From the NCBI GenBank assembly GCA_021793855.1, contig JAJYRY010000051.1, forward strand, positions 1-6,836: a stretch of DNA of 6,836 bases. Reading direction: 5' to 3'. This DNA comes from Thermoplasmata archaeon (GTDB taxonomy: Archaea; Thermoplasmatota; Thermoplasmata; Thermoplasmatales; GCA-001856825). The notes under the pieces are model-generated. The model searched no databases, was not told the origin of the DNA, and worked only from the letters and a program-made list of their open reading frames with translations. The number at the start of each line of letters is the position of its first letter. Positions within the stretch are counted from its first letter, which is position 1. Made by a program: the position numbers and the translations under genes. Below are positions 4,465-6,836 of this stretch, piece by piece.

Positions 4465-6007
4465 CTTGTTCCTTGCAAAGGTCCTGAACACAGAATTGAA
4501 GTACCAATACCTAAAAAATACTCCAAGATTCCAGAAGAAGGACAGAGGATCGATCGAGAGTGCCAAGCGGTATCTGGCAACGAACACAAGATCTTCGCTA
4601 TATCTCAACACCGTAATCTACGGAACAGTGTCGGTGATATTCGGAGCGGAAACACTGAACTCAAAGAACGTTATTTCTGGAGATAGCTTCATATTATTCA
4701 TGCTCCTGTTGATCCTAGCAATAATGAGCGATACCCAGTTTTACAGAGGGATATGGGATATGAAGCTGCTTACGCCACTATCCCAGTTACCTTTAAAGGT
4801 AGAGAGGAGGGTAATACCTTTGTCGCTTTTTCTCTACAACGAGTTCTACCTGCCATTCGTGACTATACCGGCAGGTATCGTCATCTCTACTGGTCTGAAA
4901 AATCCACTTCCGTTAGTTGTCTTCGCAATGTTTACTGTTTTGTTCATTTACCTCGCAAGGTTGGTTTCACTCTTGCTGGGAGTTTCATTCGTGAAGACAA
5001 ACACAAACAGGAAGACGAAGAGACTGTATCTTGGACAGCTATTTCAGGTCGTAATATTCGTCGTTTTTATACTGGCAATAGAAGTAGTAACCAATCCGTC
5101 TTTTCAGAGCTTCATTCGGATACCGCAGTTCCTCTATTATTTCATACCAGTAACTTCGCAGTACATTTCGAGTTTCTCCATTTATCCATTTGCTGCATTC
5201 GCCATTGCAATTGCAATCATTTATCCCGCTTATCTGCATATTCAAAAAAGAAGCTTTTCCGAAAGGATGGAAACTTTTGTTGATATTGGCGTACAGGGAA
5301 GGAAGAGACTTGGACTAAAAATGAAGAGTCCCATAAGGTCCCTCGTTGACAAGGATTTCAAGATTATGTTGAGAAAGAGGGGTGCGATAATGATAATGGT
5401 TATACCCATCACTTTCATAATTCCAATAGTCCCTGAAATACTTTCAACTTCCACAGGTTCTCTCCAATCACTCTTCTACATACCATACGTCTCTTCTGTC
5501 TTCCTCATAGATTTCATATTGTTGATCGGGCTTGAAGGAAAGTCTGCATGGCATCTATCCGCACTTCCGATAACGAGACGCCAGTACTTCTATTCAAAAT
5601 TGTTCAGCATTTTCAGCATTGGAATTATCTACTATGGAGTTCTGATAGTGATAATAGGATTCGCGAAAAGGAATCTTGTCTCGTACCTCCTTCTGAACTA
5701 TCCGTTCTTCGCTATCATGCTCACTGCGGTCCTTTTTGCAGGTGGAACTTACCTAGTGAATGCAATTCCAAACGAAGTTTACTCTCTTTCACAGGAGGGG
5801 ATAGGAGGTAAGTGGATATTCCTGAAGACGTTCACAATTGGTCTTCCTATAATTATACTCAATGCTCTCCTTTTTGCCGCTGCGAAATATATCACAGGTT
5901 CCAATATTTCATACTATTTCAAAGGGTATACTTTAACCATAATCCTAGACACTATGGTATCCTATCTATTCCTTAGACTGTTCATCAAGAGAGGGGATCA
6001 CTTTTAG
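4448..6007 (+). CDS. Polytopic ABC-2-type permease-like membrane protein
   Basis: The 519-residue protein has about 12 hydrophobic segments, roughly at 51-68, 79-94, 122-147, 154-180, 197-214, two within 227-263, 312-332, 342-363, 387-405, 417-439, 459-480 and 492-513. The central loop with RSLVDKDFKIMLRKRG (about 297-312) and the SALPITRRQYFYSKL segment (371-385) are typical of archaeal ABC-2 exporter permeases. A similar LSQLPLKVERRVI segment occurs in the first half (about 111-123), suggesting two permease units in one chain. The N-terminus (about 1-50) is charged and cytoplasmic. Substrate is unknown, and no ATPase gene lies beside it in the window. ATG 4448 is chosen because GAGGT (4438-4442) lies 5 bases upstream; the adjacent TTG at 4445 is too close to that site. 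The start lies inside the nitrilase gene, pointing to coupled translation. Confidence 0.78.
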   Translation: MTLRNDLFLAKVLNTELKYQYLKNTPRFQKKDRGSIESAKRYLATNTRSSLYLNTVIYGTVSVIFGAETLNSKNVISGDSFILFMLLLILAIMSDTQFYRGIWDMKLLTPLSQLPLKVERRVIPLSLFLYNEFYLPFVTIPAGIVISTGLKNPLPLVVFAMFTVLFIYLARLVSLLLGVSFVKTNTNRKTKRLYLGQLFQVVIFVVFILAIEVVTNPSFQSFIRIPQFLYYFIPVTSQYISSFSIYPFAAFAIAIAIIYPAYLHIQKRSFSERMETFVDIGVQGRKRLGLKMKSPIRSLVDKDFKIMLRKRGAIMIMVIPITFIIPIVPEILSTSTGSLQSLFYIPYVSSVFLIDFILLIGLEGKSAWHLSALPITRRQYFYSKLFSIFSIGIIYYGVLIVIIGFAKRNLVSYLLLNYPFFAIMLTAVLFAGGTYLVNAIPNEVYSLSQEGIGGKWIFLKTFTIGLPIIILNALLFAAAKYITGSNISYYFKGYTLTIILDTMVSYLFLRLFIKRGDHF

Positions 6008-6014
6008 TTCTGCT

Positions 6015-6022
6015 CTTATACT
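6015..6022 (+). promoter_or_regulatory. Candidate TATA box of sua5
   Basis: CTTATACT is centred 26 bases before the ATG at 6044, which fits a leaderless transcript. It lies in the 36-bp gap after the membrane-protein gene. No Shine-Dalgarno sequence stands at a suitable distance (AGGGG at 6026-6030 is 13 bases away). The TATA match is moderate, so read-through from the upstream operon remains possible. Confidence 0.45.
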
Positions 6023-6043
6023 ATCAGGGGTTATACCAATTTA

Positions 6044-6836
6044 ATGGACAATGTCCGCAGGTTGGATCCAGTGGCTCCTGACGCTGAAATAATCGCAAAA
6101 GCGGCAAGGATTATCAAGAGAGGGGGAACAGTTGCTTTTCCAACTGAAACAGTGTACGGCCTGGGTGCAAATGCGTTGGATGATCAAGCCTGCAAGGAAA
6201 TATTCGTGGCCAAAGGAAGGCAGCAGGACAACCCAATCATTGTCCACGTCAGTGATTTCGAACAAATTGAGAATGTTACGTGTGGTCTGCCAGAGAAGAC
6301 CAAGGAAGTTTTTGAGAGAGTTTGGCCCGGACCACTTTCGGTAGTCTTGAAAAAAAAGAACATAGGCGAGGTGCCAACTGCAGGTCTAGGTACAGTCGCA
6401 ATCAGGATGCCGGCTCACAGAATACCATTGGAACTTATCCGAAAGAGCGGTGTTCCAATAGCAGCTCCCAGTGCCAATAAATCAGGGAGCCCAAGCCCCG
6501 TGTATGCCCAAGAAGTCATTGAAGATCTAGGTGATAAGGTGGATCTGATACTTGATGGTGGTCCATCATATTTCGGAGTGGAGTCCACCGTAATTATGTT
6601 CAAGGGAGAAGAAATCATATTGTTGAGACCTGGGGCATTTTCAGCAGAAGATTTAAAAAGAATATTTGGAGTCAAAGTTAAGTTCTCTGGGCAAACCTCC
6701 GGAGTTCCCATCTCACCAGGTATGAAGTACAGACACTATGCGCCAGAAAAGGAACTAGTTCTTGCAAGGACGGAAGAAAAGATACTTGAGATCTGCAAAA
6801 AAGGTAATGTCTTATTCATAGGAAGTTCTGAAATGG
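6044..6836 (+). CDS. sua5: Sua5/YciO/YrdC-type L-threonylcarbamoyladenylate synthase (5' part, truncated by window end)
   Basis: Sua5 makes threonylcarbamoyl-AMP from threonine, bicarbonate and ATP; the group is then moved to A37 of tRNAs that read ANN codons (t6A). The 264 codons present hold the whole YrdC domain: GGTVAFPTETVYGLG (27-41), KGRQQDNPIIVHV (57-69), WPGPLSVVL (94-102), TVAIRMP (117-123), APSANKSG (141-148), GGPSYFGVESTVI (172-184) and LLRPGAF (193-199). SPGMKYRHYAP (224-234) is the linker characteristic of Sua5, as opposed to the shorter YrdC, and the start of its C-terminal domain follows. Full-length Sua5 is about 340 residues, so some 75 are missing only because the window ends. 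ATG 6044 fits the TATA box at 6015-6022 and gives a normal N-terminus. Acts in the cytosol; the partner transferase (Kae1 complex) is not in the window. Confidence 0.95.
   Translation, partial: MDNVRRLDPVAPDAEIIAKAARIIKRGGTVAFPTETVYGLGANALDDQACKEIFVAKGRQQDNPIIVHVSDFEQIENVTCGLPEKTKEVFERVWPGPLSVVLKKKNIGEVPTAGLGTVAIRMPAHRIPLELIRKSGVPIAAPSANKSGSPSPVYAQEVIEDLGDKVDLILDGGPSYFGVESTVIMFKGEEIILLRPGAFSAEDLKRIFGVKVKFSGQTSGVPISPGMKYRHYAPEKELVLARTEEKILEICKKGNVLFIGSSEM

Noticed and set aside
1..6836. Insertion sequences, integrase or attachment sites, tRNA genes
   Set aside because: No transposase or integrase motifs, no terminal inverted repeats with target duplications, and no cloverleaf-like sequence were seen on either strand.

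Overview
The window looks like chromosomal DNA of an archaeon of the order Thermoplasmatales (Thermoplasma/Ferroplasma/Cuniculiplasma-type Euryarchaeota). The evidence is a set of archaeal-only gene types: aIF2-beta with a TRAM tail, a CTP-dependent riboflavin kinase carrying an N-terminal winged helix as in Thermoplasma, stand-alone PyrI, and a Fcf1-like PIN protein. Promoters fit too: AT-rich TATA boxes lie about 26 bp upstream of several start codons, which implies leaderless mRNAs. The genus cannot be fixed from the sequence alone.

Left part (1-2119). The last codons of a probable pyrB are followed by pyrI on the + strand. PyrI converges, with 6 bp between the stop codons, on a three-gene minus-strand operon read from right to left: aIF2-beta (start 2119), a PIN-domain protein, and riboflavin kinase/regulator RibK. 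The genes of this operon overlap by 4 bp at each junction and use TTG starts placed on the TGA stop of the previous gene.

Middle (2120-3714). A 314-bp AT-rich divergent region holds both promoters, a nearly perfect 28-bp palindrome and several TGACAA-type repeats. To its right is a two-gene + strand operon. The first gene encodes a 140-residue protein with two successive ribbon-helix-helix (RHH) domains. The second encodes an FtsZ/tubulin-superfamily GTPase of about 255 residues that ends where the C-terminal domain of FtsZ would begin. This pair recalls the CdrS (RHH)-FtsZ2 cell-division locus of haloarchaea, but both proteins have unusual architectures. It is the most interesting part of the window.

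Right part (3715-6836). A leaderless nitrilase-superfamily amidase, closest in motif to the glutaminase domain of NAD synthetase, overlaps by 17 bp a 12-helix ABC-2-type membrane protein that has no ATPase gene beside it. After 36 bp carrying a promoter comes the 5' part of Sua5, the threonylcarbamoyl-AMP synthase for tRNA t6A, cut off by the window end.

All functional calls rest on motif recognition by eye; no database search was run.
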